Positions 48,344 to 58,410 of a stretch of DNA of 64,000 nucleotides are shown here, in pieces. Numbering within the stretch: position 1 is the stretch's first letter; each line of letters opens with the position of its first letter. The notes below the pieces were generated by a model, which was not told where the DNA came from, made no database searches, and was given only the letters and a program-made list of their open reading frames with translations. This stretch comes from Affinirhizobium lemnae (GTDB lineage Bacteria; Pseudomonadota; Alphaproteobacteria; Rhizobiales; Rhizobiaceae), in the NCBI RefSeq assembly GCF_022968395.1, contig NZ_JALJQZ010000018.1:1-64000 (forward strand), read 5' to 3'. Both the position numbers and the translations under genes were made by a program.

Positions 48344-48566
48344 TTTGGGACACGGATTTCTTCGCCTTGGCAAAGCCGCGGTCCGTGGCGATGAACCGCT
48401 CCAACATAGGTACGATCAGGCGGACGGGATCGGCGGGCGACTGGCCTGCCTCGCGGGCGAGGATGTTGGCATAGGCGACGAGATCGCGGTGCAGGCCGGC
48501 CGGCAGTTCCAGCGTGACCTTGACGGGCTTGTCATCGACGATCACCGAGAGTTTCAACTTCGCCAT
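48327..48566 (-). CDS. DUF2274 protein at the end of the trb operon
   Basis: This 79-residue protein has the DUF2274 pattern (KLKLSVIVDDKPVKVTLELP and LHRDLVAYANILAREAGQ). It starts one base after the trbI stop and is cotranscribed with the trb genes. It regularly accompanies trbI in conjugative elements. Its role is unknown; the small beta plus helix layout suggests DNA binding. Confidence 0.85.
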   Translation of the reverse strand: MAKLKLSVIVDDKPVKVTLELPAGLHRDLVAYANILAREAGQSPADPVRLIVPMLERFIATDRGFAKAKKSVSQTTPSM

Positions 48567-48567
48567 A

Positions 48568-49821
48568 TCAACATCCATAAGGTTCGAGGACAAGATCGCG
48601 TGTGACGATCACACGGACCGGGAATCCGGGCCGAATGGTCAGAGTTGGCGCGATGTTGAGTTGGCGGCTGACCACCTGTTGGCCGGTCTGGTTGATGCTC
48701 TGTGACGCGCCTTGACGCAGAGCTTGCAGGATATCGCCATCGTTTCCGGACGAACCGGCCTGTGCGCCGACACTGAGCAGCGTGGACAAGGCCGCCGCCT
48801 TGAACAACTCGCCCCAGTGATAATCGACACCATCCTCGAGACCGGCATAGCCTTCGGCGTCCGCGCCGGGCTGGCGCTCCAGAACGATCGAGCGGCCATT
48901 GGGAAAGATCAGCCGGTTCCAGACGAGGAGCACGCGACGCTGACCGAAGCCTACACCATTGTCGTATTGACCAATGACGCGGGTGCCTTGAGGGATGAGC
49001 AGGATTTTGCCGGTCGGGCTGTCATAGATATTCTCCGTCACCTGGGCGGCGATCTGACCGGGCAGATCGGAGCGGATGCCGGTGATGAGCGCGGCGGCAA
49101 TCACAGCCCCAGCCTGAAGGATGTTCGGCGATGCCGGGGCGGCGACGCGATCAGTCGAAACCGTGCGCTTGTCGGGCGTCTGGTTGAGGAAGGCAAGCTG
49201 GCGATCTTGCGCGGAGGGTGTTGAGGGCTGCGGCGCAAGACCGAGACTGGCGAGGTCGGGCTGCGGGGTCATCGCCGCCGCCGTAGTCTGCGCAGGATTG
49301 GTCGTGCCCATATTGGTGGAATTTGCATCGGTCGGTGCAAACAGCCGGGCGGTGCGGGCAGCCTCAATCTCCTGCGCGCGACGCTGCTCTTCCGGATTTG
49401 GGCCGGATGGCGGATTGGCGACAACGCCGGGCGTTGCAACCGGCTGACCGCCGTTCTGAGCGTTCAGGATCGGTCGCCCAAGATCGCCGGGAAGCGGGGG
49501 ACCGAGTTTCGGAACGCCACTATAGTCCTTGGGCAGTCCTACCAGACCATCCGGCGTGGTGCGATTGTCGGTCGAATAGAGTTCATGCCCCTGGTTGCCG
49601 CCATTCCTTGTCTGAAGGGCATAGATCAGGGCACCGCCGACGCCGAGGCCTGCGGCGAGCCCCAGACCGGCCAGAACCTTGCGTGACAGCCGCGTGACAC
49701 GCGGTGGATCGGGGCGAAGACGCATGGAAGAAACGGGCTCGCCGGTTAGCGGCCGGGCGTCGTCCTCAGTCGCATCCGGCTTCTGGGCTTCTTGCCTTTC
49801 GGGATCGACTTCTGTGCTCAC
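48568..49821 (-). CDS. trbI: Conjugal transfer protein TrbI (VirB10-like)
   Basis: This 417-residue protein links inner and outer membranes in the type IV secretion channel. A cytoplasmic N-terminus, a transmembrane helix (about residues 48-67, LAGLGLAAGLGVGGALIYAL) and a Pro/Gln-rich periplasmic linker precede the VirB10 domain (VIAAALITGIRSDLPGQIAA, LLIPQGTRVIGQYDNGVGFG, FPVRVIVTRDLVL). It starts with GTG overlapping the trbG stop. Confidence 0.95.
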   Translation of the reverse strand: MSTEVDPERQEAQKPDATEDDARPLTGEPVSSMRLRPDPPRVTRLSRKVLAGLGLAAGLGVGGALIYALQTRNGGNQGHELYSTDNRTTPDGLVGLPKDYSGVPKLGPPLPGDLGRPILNAQNGGQPVATPGVVANPPSGPNPEEQRRAQEIEAARTARLFAPTDANSTNMGTTNPAQTTAAAMTPQPDLASLGLAPQPSTPSAQDRQLAFLNQTPDKRTVSTDRVAAPASPNILQAGAVIAAALITGIRSDLPGQIAAQVTENIYDSPTGKILLIPQGTRVIGQYDNGVGFGQRRVLLVWNRLIFPNGRSIVLERQPGADAEGYAGLEDGVDYHWGELFKAAALSTLLSVGAQAGSSGNDGDILQALRQGASQSINQTGQQVVSRQLNIAPTLTIRPGFPVRVIVTRDLVLEPYGC

Positions 49822-50873
49822 GACGCGGGCCTCCCGTCGGTCCGGGAGATGCGGACACGTTTCTGGTCCTTGCCCGCGCCGAAGCGCAATTCGGCGGCGG
49901 CGAACAGGCGGTCGACGATCATGAAATTGCCACGCACGCGGTAGTTTACGAGTTCGGACGTGTCGCCCTCGGGGCCGACGACGAACAATGGCGGCATTTC
50001 GCCCTGGCCGATGCCGCGCGGAAATTCGATGAACACCTGCCGCCCGTCATCGAAGGCGCGCAAGGGCCGCCAGGGTGCTCGGTCTCCGGTCACGTCGTAG
50101 CGGAAATTAACACGGGAGAGATCGACGCCGCTGGCGACCGGCTGCTGAGCCTCGGCCTGGGTGTTCTGGCGGCGGAGTGCGATGAGCTGGTCCTGCGGAT
50201 ACTGCCAGGAGACCGAGGCCATATAGGTCTTTTCTGTCGAGCGTAGCTCCATGTGATAGGTGCGCCGATCAGTGTTGATGACCAGGTTCGTCGTCAGTTC
50301 CGGTCGCGTCGGCTTGACAAGGATATGGACCTGTTTGGTGGCGCCTGAGCCGCTTTCGGTATCGCCGATGATCCAGCGCACTGTGTCTCCGGCCGCGACC
50401 GGGCCGGAACCGACAAGCTGCTCGCCGGGCTGGAGGCCGATATCGGTGATTTGTCCCGGCGAGGTATAGACCTGATAGAGCGCGCCATCGACGAAGGGGT
50501 AGACCTGCATCGAATTGATGAAGCCGTTCCGAACTGGCTGCATCCGGGCAGCGGCGTTGGCTTCGCTCACCCGGGCGGCCGGGTCCGCCAGTTCAGGTGC
50601 GGGCTTGCCATCCTTGCCGACCGGCTTCAACTGGCCGGGGAGCGGCAGGACTTTGGGCAATTCGACAACCTGAACCGGCTTTGGCGGATCGGCCGCCAGA
50701 ACGGCGGGCGCGGCATCGTTATAGGAAATTTCCGGGGGCTTTTGCGGTGTCGCGCACCCGGCAAGCGCAGAGGCATAGAGCAAGAGAAGCGGCAAGCCGG
50801 ATTTACGGAAAGGCGGAAGTGCGTAGCTACACGCCGCCGGATGTCCGGCGGTCAGATGAGACGGCCGGATCAT
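49818..50873 (-). CDS. trbG: Conjugal transfer protein TrbG (VirB9-like) lipoprotein
   Basis: This 351-residue outer-membrane channel component starts with a signal peptide ending in lipobox LAGC (Cys40). The VirB9 domain follows, with YPFVDGALYQVYTSPGQITD and FRYDVTGDRAPWRPLRAFDD. A lipidated TrbG may make up for the absence of a separate VirB7/TrbH lipoprotein in this cluster. ATGA overlap with trbF. Confidence 0.94.
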   Translation of the reverse strand: MIRPSHLTAGHPAACSYALPPFRKSGLPLLLLYASALAGCATPQKPPEISYNDAAPAVLAADPPKPVQVVELPKVLPLPGQLKPVGKDGKPAPELADPAARVSEANAAARMQPVRNGFINSMQVYPFVDGALYQVYTSPGQITDIGLQPGEQLVGSGPVAAGDTVRWIIGDTESGSGATKQVHILVKPTRPELTTNLVINTDRRTYHMELRSTEKTYMASVSWQYPQDQLIALRRQNTQAEAQQPVASGVDLSRVNFRYDVTGDRAPWRPLRAFDDGRQVFIEFPRGIGQGEMPPLFVVGPEGDTSELVNYRVRGNFMIVDRLFAAAELRFGAGKDQKRVRISRTDGRPAS

Positions 50874-51553
50874 GATCCAAGCTCCTTCGACCAGTTGATC
50901 GCGTTGATGTAGATCCCGAGGGGATTTTTCCTGAGCGTGTCGGCATCGCGGGGCGGCTGCACGGCGACGGTAAGGATGGCGGACCAGCGCTCGGTCGCGG
51001 CCAATGATCCGTCCTGATAGCGACGCTCGATCCAGGCGACGCGGAAGCTCGACGGCGAGGCGCGAATGACCGATGACACTTCAACAGCGATCTGTTGCTT
51101 GCCGACCTTGGCGAAGGGATCATTGGCGCGCGCATAGTCGTTGAGCGCCAGCGCGCCGCCCTGCGTCGTAAAATCATAGGCGCGCAGCCAGTTCTGACGG
51201 ACGATGATCGGATCGGCGGGAATGCTCCTGACCTGTTCGATGAAACGAGCAAGGTAGAAGGCAATCTGGGCGTCGTTGGGCTGATAGTCGGCAGTCGCGG
51301 GTGCAATCGCTTGCGCCTGTCCGAGCTTGTCGACCTGCACCACCCAAGGCACGATCGAGCCGTTCATCGACTGCCAGACCAGCGCACCCGACAATCCTGC
51401 CGACAAGGCGAGGGAGCCGAATGCCATCAGCCGCCAGTTCTTTGCCTGAACGCGGGCAGAGCCGATTCGGTCGTCCCAGACCTGGGCGGCACGCTGATAG
51501 GGTGTCTCGGGTTCGGGAGATTTGCCGTAATGGGTGGACGGTCGCTTGAACAT
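50870..51553 (-). CDS. trbF: Conjugal transfer protein TrbF (VirB8-like)
   Basis: This 227-residue inner-membrane protein has one transmembrane helix (about residues 42-62) and a periplasmic VirB8 domain ending with NPLGIYINAINWSKELG. The N-terminus carries NPYQ-like TPYQRAAQVWDDRIGSARVQ, usual for TrbF. ATG51553 is chosen; TTG51559 is in frame and would overlap trbL. Confidence 0.94.
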   Translation of the reverse strand: MFKRPSTHYGKSPEPETPYQRAAQVWDDRIGSARVQAKNWRLMAFGSLALSAGLSGALVWQSMNGSIVPWVVQVDKLGQAQAIAPATADYQPNDAQIAFYLARFIEQVRSIPADPIIVRQNWLRAYDFTTQGGALALNDYARANDPFAKVGKQQIAVEVSSVIRASPSSFRVAWIERRYQDGSLAATERWSAILTVAVQPPRDADTLRKNPLGIYINAINWSKELGS

Positions 51554-51555
51554 GG

Positions 51556-52911
51556 TCAATTGCCTTCGGAGAGATTGACGGACGATCCGCCGCCATGGGC
51601 GTCGCCGGATTTGACGGCGTGCGCGGCTGCTTGAACGCCGTGCGTCATGGTCTGGGAGCGCTTCATGCGCTTCGCCCAGGCGGGAGGGTTTTCAGAAGGA
51701 GAGGCGGAACCTGATGCGGTTTCCGGCCCATCGCCGCCTACGGTGCCGGCCGTTGACGATCCGCCACTGGCCTCGAAGGCGGCACGAGCGCCGGACTGGT
51801 AGCTGGATTTCAGGCTGTCGGACGCGCGGCCAGCAGCCTTCTTCAGGGGAGAAACGGCAGCCTTGGCACCCGTCGAAGCGACATTGCCAAGACCGGAGGC
51901 CACAGCGGAAGCGCCGGTCTCACCGGCGGCACCGAGGCTGTAGGCGGTCGATGCGCCACCGGCCAGCGCTGCGCCGCCACGCGCGGCGGCTGCGGCACCG
52001 CCGAGAAGAGAGGCGCCGCCGGAGGCGACCGCGCCGACTGTTGCCGCGCCTGCCGCAACCATGCCGCCGGCAGCGAGACCAGTGCCGATGGCGGCGCCCG
52101 CACCGAGCTGCGGGCCGCCCGACACGAGGCCGCTGGCAATGCCGGGACCGAAAATGCCAAGACCGAGCAGCGATAGCGCCGCGAGCACGATAGCCATGGC
52201 CTCGTCGATGGTCGGGGTCGCGCCGCCAAAACCGGCAGTGAACTCGGAAAACAGCGTCGATCCGATGCCGATGATGACGGCGAGAACCAGCACCTTTATG
52301 CCGGAAGAAATGACGTTGCCGAGGACGCGCTCGGCCATGAAGGCGGATTTGCCAAAGAGACCGAAGGGGATCAGCACGAAACCGGCGAGCGTCGTCAGCT
52401 TGAACTCGATCAGGGTGACGAAGAGCTGGATGGCGAGCACGAAGAAGGCGAGCAGCACGAGCGCCCAAGCGAACAACATGCAGGCGATCTGAATGAAATT
52501 CTCGAAGAAGGCCCAATAGCCCATCAGGTTCGAGATGGAATCGAGAAGGGGGCGGCCCGCATCAAGGCCGGTCTGCGCCACCTTGCCGGGGCGCAGAAGA
52601 TCGCTCACCGAAAACCCCGTGCCCGACGCCTTCAGACCGAGACCGGCGAAGCTTTCGAAGACGATACGGGCAAGATTGTTCCAGTTGCCGATGATATAGG
52701 CGAAGACGCCGACGAAGAGCGTCTTCTTGACGAGGCGGGCGATGATGTCCTCGTCGGCGCCCCAGGACCAGAAGAGAGCTGCCAGCGTGACGTCGATGAC
52801 GATCAAGGTGGTGGCGATGAAGGCCACTTCGGGCCGGAGCAATCCGAAACCGCCGTCGATATAGCGGGTGAAGACCTCGAGAAAATGATCAATGACGCCG
52901 GTATTGCCCAT
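51556..52911 (-). CDS. trbL: Conjugal transfer protein TrbL (VirB6-like)
   Basis: This 451-residue polytopic membrane protein forms the inner-membrane part of the channel. It has about six helices in the first 260 residues, including LTTLAGFVLIPFGLFGKSAF. A Gly/Ala/Ser-rich C-terminal half of low complexity follows. Start at ATG52911, two bases after the TrbK-like gene. Confidence 0.94.
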   Translation of the reverse strand: MGNTGVIDHFLEVFTRYIDGGFGLLRPEVAFIATTLIVIDVTLAALFWSWGADEDIIARLVKKTLFVGVFAYIIGNWNNLARIVFESFAGLGLKASGTGFSVSDLLRPGKVAQTGLDAGRPLLDSISNLMGYWAFFENFIQIACMLFAWALVLLAFFVLAIQLFVTLIEFKLTTLAGFVLIPFGLFGKSAFMAERVLGNVISSGIKVLVLAVIIGIGSTLFSEFTAGFGGATPTIDEAMAIVLAALSLLGLGIFGPGIASGLVSGGPQLGAGAAIGTGLAAGGMVAAGAATVGAVASGGASLLGGAAAAARGGAALAGGASTAYSLGAAGETGASAVASGLGNVASTGAKAAVSPLKKAAGRASDSLKSSYQSGARAAFEASGGSSTAGTVGGDGPETASGSASPSENPPAWAKRMKRSQTMTHGVQAAAHAVKSGDAHGGGSSVNLSEGN

Positions 52912-52913
52912 AG

Positions 52914-53219
52914 TCAGTGCGCTCCATTCTCAGGCGACGACGGCTGCGGGCCCGGAGCTGACCAGGCGGGTTGGCCAAGGAAGCGGCGGCGGTTTTCCGC
53001 CCATGCCTTCAGGCAAGCCGCATCGCGGCTTCCGGCTTCGCCAATCCCGCTGCACCGGGCAAGTTCCGCATCGAGCGGGTCCGGCCTTGGGGCGGCAGGC
53101 GGAAAGGTCACGGAGGCGTCTTGAGACACATCACGGTGGTTCATCTCGATCGCTGTCGCGATGATGGCGATGGCCACGAAAATCACGGCCGCGAGACGCG
53201 CGAGGGTCTTGCCGTCCAT
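52914..53219 (-). CDS. TrbK-alt, putative entry exclusion protein
   Basis: This 101-residue protein has a single N-terminal membrane segment (LARLAAVIFVAIAIIATAI) and a periplasmic part with a Cys pair (LARCSGIGEAGSRDAACLKA). Position between trbJ and trbL and the ACL..W..NR pattern match TrbK-alt proteins, thought to block redundant mating between cells that carry the element. ATG53219 is chosen over an upstream codon at 53255. Confidence 0.82.
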   Translation of the reverse strand: MDGKTLARLAAVIFVAIAIIATAIEMNHRDVSQDASVTFPPAAPRPDPLDAELARCSGIGEAGSRDAACLKAWAENRRRFLGQPAWSAPGPQPSSPENGAH

Positions 53220-53229
53220 TATGCCGCCC

Positions 53230-53997
53230 TCAATTGCCGTAGAACATCTGGGCACTGCCAGCCTGATAACCGGAACCTGGCGTCAGGAAGCGGCGGCGTT
53301 GTTCTCGCCCCTGTTCGGCAGCGGCGGCCTGCTCGGCCGATTGCAAAGCCTGCGCCCGCCCATTGGCGGCAACGACCGCCGTGAGATCGCTCAGTTGCTG
53401 GGCCTGAAGGGCGAGGAGCTGGTTTCCGGCCTGGGTCGCTTGCAAAGCGCCAGTGGCGGACTGACTGACGCCAACGAGAGATGACATCTCGGTGCGATTG
53501 GTGTCGATATTGCCGACGACGGTGGCCTGCACGCGCATGGCGTCCTGAAGGCCGCCCACCGTGTTCTGCCAACGGGTCTTGGCATCTGAAACGAGTTGCG
53601 CATCGGAGGCCGACATGGAGACATTGGCGTATTGGGTCTGGAAGGCCTGATCGATCGCTTGCACATTGTAAGCAATGTTCTGGGCCTGGCCGAGAAGCTG
53701 TTGGGTGCGGCTCACCGACTGCTGGAGCTGTTGCAGCGACGAATATGGCAGGCTCGCCAGATTGCGCGCCTGGTTGATCAGCATCTGCGCTTCATTCTGA
53801 AGCGAGGTGATCTGATTGTTGATCTGTTGAAGCGCCCGCGTCGCTGAGAGCAGGTTCTGCGCATAATTGGTCGGATCGTAGACGATCCATTGCGCGGACG
53901 CCGGTGTCGTCAGCAGTGGTGATGCTGAAAGCGGGATGGCAAGGGCGGCAGCGATCATCACCGCGCGGGTGCGGCCCGGGAATTGACGAAGCGTCAT
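53230..53997 (-). CDS. trbJ: Conjugal transfer protein TrbJ (VirB5-like)
   Basis: This 255-residue periplasmic protein is a minor pilus component. It has a signal peptide ending TPASAQ and then WIVYDPTNYAQNLLSATRAL, the usual TrbJ start. The middle is Gln-rich and helical. ATG53997 overlaps the trbE stop; the longer frame to 54150 reads over trbE and is rejected. Confidence 0.93.
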   Translation of the reverse strand: MTLRQFPGRTRAVMIAAALAIPLSASPLLTTPASAQWIVYDPTNYAQNLLSATRALQQINNQITSLQNEAQMLINQARNLASLPYSSLQQLQQSVSRTQQLLGQAQNIAYNVQAIDQAFQTQYANVSMSASDAQLVSDAKTRWQNTVGGLQDAMRVQATVVGNIDTNRTEMSSLVGVSQSATGALQATQAGNQLLALQAQQLSDLTAVVAANGRAQALQSAEQAAAAEQGREQRRRFLTPGSGYQAGSAQMFYGN

Positions 53998-56447
53998 GAC
54001 AGTGTCTCCAGGTTGGTGAGGTTGGGGATGAGGTCGGCAGCCCAATCGAGGCCACGATGGCGCAGCCAGGCGTCGAGGAAGCCGTCTGCGCCATGCTCGG
54101 CGATGATCTTCGCGATGGTCGCCTGATCGGTCTTGGAAGATGCCGCGCAAAGCGCCAGCGCCACTTCCGACAAGCCCAGCTCGAACAGCCGGTTGCCGCG
54201 CCGTGACTGGCAGTAATAATCGCGCTTGGGCATGGCGCGGGCGAGGATCTCAATCTGGCGGTCGTTGAGGCCGAAGCGGCGGTAGATGGCGGTGATCTGC
54301 GGCTCGATCGCCCGTTCGTTCGGCAGTAAAAGCCGGGTTTGGCAGCTCTCGATGATGGCCGGTGCGATGGCCGAACCGTCGATGTCGGACAACGACTGCG
54401 TGGCGAAGATGACGCTGGCGTTCTTCTTCCTGAGCGTCTTCAGCCATTCGCGGAGCTGGGAGGCGAAACCCTCATCGTCCAGCGCCAGCCAGCCTTCATC
54501 AACGATGATGAGGGTTGGCGAGCCGTCGAGCCGATCCTCGATCCGGTGGAAGAGATAGGCGAGCACCGCGGGCGCGGCTTCAGTGCCGATCAGCCCTTCG
54601 GTCTCGAAGGCTTGGCAACTGGCGGTGCCCAGATATTCGATTTCGGCATCGAGCAACCGGCCCCATGCCCCGCCGATACAGTAGGGGCGGAGCGCCTGCT
54701 TCAGATCATTGGACTGCAACAGGACGCAGAGGCCGGTGATTGTGCGTTCCTCGACCGGCGCGGAGGCCAGCGAGGTCAGCGCCGTCCAGAGATGTTCCTT
54801 CACCTCCGGCGTGATGGCGACGCTCTCACGGGCGAGGATTGCGCCGATCCAGTCGGCCGCCCATGCACGCTCGGCGGCGTCATCGACGCGCGCGAGCGGC
54901 TGTAGCGATACGCTGTCGGCGCTGCCCTCGGTTAGACCGCCGCCAAGATCGTGCCAGTCGCCGCGCATGGCGAGTGCCGCGGCGCGAATGCTCCCGCCGA
55001 AATCGAAGGCGAAGACTTGTGACTGCTGGTAACGTCGGAACTGCAAGGCCATCAGCGCCAGCAGAACGGATTTGCCCGCGCCGGTAGGACCGACAATCAG
55101 CGTATGGCCAACATCGCCAACGTGGAGGGAAAACCGGAACGGGGTCGAGCCTTCGGTCTTGCCGAACAGCAATGGGGGCGCTGCAAAGTGCCCATCACTG
55201 CTAGGACCTCCCCGTTCCGGCCCCGCCCACACGGCACTAAGGGGGATCATGTGGGCAAGGTTCAACGTGCTGATCGGAGGCTGGCGCACATTGGCGTAGA
55301 CATGGCCTGGCAAGGAGCCGAGCCAGGCATCCACCGCATTGATGGTCTCAGGCATAGCCGTGAAGTCGCGACCTTGGATGACCTTCTCGACCAGCCGCAG
55401 CTTCTCGTCGGCTATGCGTGGATCGTTGTCCCAGACCGTCACGGTGGCGGTGACATAGGCTATACCGGCATAGTCAGCGCCGAGTTCCTGAAGCGCGAGA
55501 TCGGCATCCGCCGCCTTGTTCGAGGCGTCGGTATCCACCAGTACCGATTGTTCGTTGGTCATCACCTCCTTCAGGATCGCGGCTATAGACTTGCGCTTGG
55601 CGAACCATTGGCGGCGGATTTTGGTCAGCAGTTTCACCGCATCGGTCTTGTCGAGCAGGACGGCCCGGGTGGACCAGCGATAGGGAAAAGCCAGCCGGTT
55701 CAGCTCGTCGAGCAGGCCGGGTGTCGTCGCGGTCGGGAAGCCAGTTATCGTCAGGACGCGCAGATGCGCGCCGCCAAGGCGCGGCTCCAGCCCGCCGGTC
55801 AGCGGCTGATCGGCGAGCAGCGCGTCGAGATAGACCGGCGTCTCGGGCACACGGACGCGGTGCCGGTGCGTGGAAACGCAGCCGTGCAGATAGGTCAGCG
55901 TCTCGCCGTCATCGAGCCAGCGGCATTCCGGCATGAACGCTTCGATCAGGCGGAGCAGCCTGTCGGTGCGGTCGGCGAAACCGGTCATCACCTCAAGGGG
56001 GGCGATACCGGTCTTCTCGCGGCCCTCGTAAAGCCAGGTCTCGGCGCGAGCAGCGTCCTCGGTCGGCGGCAGATAGGTGAAGGTCAGGAAATAGCTGGAC
56101 TCGAAATGCGCAATGGCTTCTTCGAAATCAGCCTTTCGTTCGGCATCAACCAGGGCGGATGCGGCATCGGGAAAGCGGCTGTCGGGATAGAGGTTCGATG
56201 AATGGCGCTGCGCCTCGACGAAGATCGCCCAGCCCGAGCCGAGACGGCGAAAGGCGTTGTTCAACCGGCCCGCAACCGCGACGAGTTCAGCGGGTACGGC
56301 CGAATCCAGATCGGGACCACGAAACCGCGCCGTGCGCTGGAAGCTGCCGTCCTTGTTGAGCACGATGCCGGAACCGACCAGCGCCACCCAGGGCAGGAAA
56401 TCAGCGAGCCGGGCGTTTTTGTTGCGGTATTCGGCGAGGTTCATCAT
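53994..56447 (-). CDS. trbE: Conjugal transfer ATPase TrbE (VirB4-like)
   Basis: This 817-residue ATPase powers pilus assembly and transfer. The N-terminal CagE/VirB4 domain begins NLAEYRNKNARLADFLPWVA. Walker A LIVGPTGAGKSVLLALMALQ is near residue 445 and Walker B LIIVDEGWLALDDE near 640. The length is usual for TrbE. Confidence 0.96.
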   Translation of the reverse strand: MMNLAEYRNKNARLADFLPWVALVGSGIVLNKDGSFQRTARFRGPDLDSAVPAELVAVAGRLNNAFRRLGSGWAIFVEAQRHSSNLYPDSRFPDAASALVDAERKADFEEAIAHFESSYFLTFTYLPPTEDAARAETWLYEGREKTGIAPLEVMTGFADRTDRLLRLIEAFMPECRWLDDGETLTYLHGCVSTHRHRVRVPETPVYLDALLADQPLTGGLEPRLGGAHLRVLTITGFPTATTPGLLDELNRLAFPYRWSTRAVLLDKTDAVKLLTKIRRQWFAKRKSIAAILKEVMTNEQSVLVDTDASNKAADADLALQELGADYAGIAYVTATVTVWDNDPRIADEKLRLVEKVIQGRDFTAMPETINAVDAWLGSLPGHVYANVRQPPISTLNLAHMIPLSAVWAGPERGGPSSDGHFAAPPLLFGKTEGSTPFRFSLHVGDVGHTLIVGPTGAGKSVLLALMALQFRRYQQSQVFAFDFGGSIRAAALAMRGDWHDLGGGLTEGSADSVSLQPLARVDDAAERAWAADWIGAILARESVAITPEVKEHLWTALTSLASAPVEERTITGLCVLLQSNDLKQALRPYCIGGAWGRLLDAEIEYLGTASCQAFETEGLIGTEAAPAVLAYLFHRIEDRLDGSPTLIIVDEGWLALDDEGFASQLREWLKTLRKKNASVIFATQSLSDIDGSAIAPAIIESCQTRLLLPNERAIEPQITAIYRRFGLNDRQIEILARAMPKRDYYCQSRRGNRLFELGLSEVALALCAASSKTDQATIAKIIAEHGADGFLDAWLRHRGLDWAADLIPNLTNLETLS

Positions 56448-56460
56448 GGCGGCGCTTCCC

Positions 56461-56733
56461 TCAGACTGTCAGGTGCGCCGGGATGCGCAGATGGCGGCGA
56501 CCGACCTCGACGAAGTGCGGGTCGCGCTTGGCTGCCCATACCGCCGCGAAATGCCCGATTGCCCAGATGAGGATGCCGACCAGCCAGAGGCGCAGGCCGA
56601 GGCCCACCGCGCCGGCGAGCGTACCGTTTAGGATGGCGATGGCGCGTGGTGCGCCGCCGAGCAGGATCGGTTCGCTGAGCGCCCGGTGGACAGGCACAGT
56701 GAAGCCCAGAACCTCGTCACCAGCGGTCATCAT
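56461..56733 (-). CDS. trbD: Conjugal transfer protein TrbD (VirB3-like)
   Basis: This 90-residue inner-membrane protein begins with GFTVPVHRALSEPILLGGAP, the TrbD signature, followed by two membrane segments and the ending DPHFVEVGRRHLRIPAHL. Its ATG overlaps the trbC stop. Confidence 0.92.
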   Translation of the reverse strand: MMTAGDEVLGFTVPVHRALSEPILLGGAPRAIAILNGTLAGAVGLGLRLWLVGILIWAIGHFAAVWAAKRDPHFVEVGRRHLRIPAHLTV

Positions 56734-57089
56734 CAGGCCAGCGCTCCGCCGCCAAACGAGAAGAAGGACAGGAAGAAACTCGATGCCGCGAAAGCGATCG
56801 ACAGGCCGAACACGATCTGAATGAGACGACGGAACCCGCCTGACGTATCGCCGAAGGCCAGCGTCAGCCCCGTGGTAATAATGATGATGACGGCGATGAT
56901 CTTGGCGACCGGTCCTTCGATCGATTGCAGGATCTGTTGCAGCGGCTGCTCCCACGGCATGGACGAACCGGAGGCATAAGCGGGCGCGGCCATGATCACA
57001 GAGAGCGTAGCAACTGATACGGTCATGGTGAGGCGGTTGCGCGTAAGGCGCTGGCCCAAGGGATGGGAAGGCTGAACAACAGGCATCAT
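56733..57089 (-). CDS. trbC: Conjugal pilin TrbC (VirB2-like)
   Basis: This 118-residue prepilin has a long signal sequence cleaved near APAYASG. Two hydrophobic segments follow (VAKIIAVIIIITTGLTLAFG and VFGLSIAFAASSFFLSF). It forms the body of the conjugative pilus. It starts inside the trbB stop. Confidence 0.92.
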   Translation of the reverse strand: MMPVVQPSHPLGQRLTRNRLTMTVSVATLSVIMAAPAYASGSSMPWEQPLQQILQSIEGPVAKIIAVIIIITTGLTLAFGDTSGGFRRLIQIVFGLSIAFAASSFFLSFFSFGGGALA

Positions 57090-58078
57090 TGGGAGGTTCC
57101 TTCTTCTGGCTGGTGGAAAATCGTGGCCGAGACGATGCGGTAGTCGCCATCCGGGCCGAGGCCCTCGACGCGGGCGAGTTCGGTAAGCCGGCGCGCTGAA
57201 CCGCGACCGGACAGCACGGCAACGAGATCAATCGTCTCTGCGATAAGCGCTCTGGGCACTGTGACGACGGCTTCCTGAATGAGCTGTTCCATACGGCGCA
57301 GCGCGCCAATGGCAGATCCAGCGTGGATCGTGCCGACACCGCCGGGATGACCGGTGCCCCAGGCCTTCAACAGGTCGAGGGCTTCGGCACCGCGCACTTC
57401 GCCGACCGGGATTCGGTCGGGGCGCAAACGCAGCGAGGAGCGGACTAGGTCGGAGAGCGAAGCGACGCCATCCTTGGTGCGCATGGCAACGAGATTGGGC
57501 GCGGCGCATTGCAGCTCGCGCGTATCTTCGATGATGACCACGCGATCGGCGGTCTTCGCGACCTCGGCGAGCAGCGCATTGGTCAGCGTTGTTTTGCCGG
57601 TGGACGTGCCTCCGGCGACGAGGATGTTGGCGCGGGAGGCCACGCCTTCGCGCAGCGTCTCGGCCTGGATGTCGGACATGATCCCGGCGGCGACGTAGTC
57701 TTCGAGCGTGAACACCGCGACGGCGGGTTTGCGGATGGCGAAAGCGGGTGCCGCGACCACGGGCGGCAACAATCCCTCGAACCGTTCCCCCGTCTCGGGC
57801 AGTTCGGCCGAAACGCGCGGGGCACCGGCATGGACCTCGGCGCCGACGTGATGGGCGACCAGACGAACGATGCGCTCGCCATCGGCGGGCGACAGGCGCT
57901 CCCCCGTATCGGACAACCCTTCAGAAAGCCGGTCGATCCAGATGCGTCCATCCGGGTTCAGCATCACCTCAACAACGGAAGCGTCTTCCAGAAATCGGGC
58001 AATGGCCGGGCCAAGCGCCGTGCGCAGCATCCGCGCGCCGCGTGCGAGGCCTTCCAAATTGTGATGTGAAGCGGCCAT
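57086..58078 (-). CDS. trbB: Conjugal transfer ATPase TrbB (VirB11-like)
   Basis: This 330-residue hexameric ATPase switches between pilus building and DNA transfer. Walker A is [19 protein letters not shown], the Asp box [16 protein letters not shown] and the His box [23 protein letters not shown]58078 is preceded by GGGGATCGG; the frame is open to 58108. It is the first gene of the trb operon. Confidence 0.95.
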   Translation of the reverse strand: MAASHHNLEGLARGARMLRTALGPAIARFLEDASVVEVMLNPDGRIWIDRLSEGLSDTGERLSPADGERIVRLVAHHVGAEVHAGAPRVSAELPETGERFEGLLPPVVAAPAFAIRKPAVAVFTLEDYVAAGIMSDIQAETLREGVASRANILVAGGTSTGKTTLTNALLAEVAKTADRVVIIEDTRELQCAAPNLVAMRTKDGVASLSDLVRSSLRLRPDRIPVGEVRGAEALDLLKAWGTGHPGGVGTIHAGSAIGALRRMEQLIQEAVVTVPRALIAETIDLVAVLSGRGSARRLTELARVEGLGPDGDYRIVSATIFHQPEEGTSQ

Positions 58079-58410
58079 CCGATCCCCATTTCTGCCGCGA
58101 GCGAACAAACGCTTTCGGCACGGGGATGATTAAGAGAGCCAGATTTTGGGCGGGCTCAACAGATTTTCGCCGTCGTAGGGACGTGGCGTGCAAATACAGG
58201 AGAACGGCGGTGAGGAGTGATTTTGGTTATCGGAATGTTGATTGTCACTTTCGCACGAGCGGGAGCCTCCATCTTTCGCTATACAAATCGCGTGAAGGGT
58301 GACGCGCAAGAGATGAAACAACCGCGGTTAGTGGCAACAGGCTCTTTATTGCCGATGTTGCTGGTTGCAGGAGTTTTCTCCGATAGCGTTGGGCATGACA
58401 AGGAACGAGT
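58079..58410. other. divergent control region of trb operon and cargo helicase
   Basis: These 332 bp separate two genes read in opposite directions and should hold both promoters. I see no clear promoter pair or coding frame. The left flank of the cargo insertion must lie here. Confidence 0.45.

Noticed and set aside
55104-56201. Open frame of 365 codons on the plus strand
   Set aside because: It lies entirely antisense to trbE, has no family resemblance, and is a high-GC shadow.
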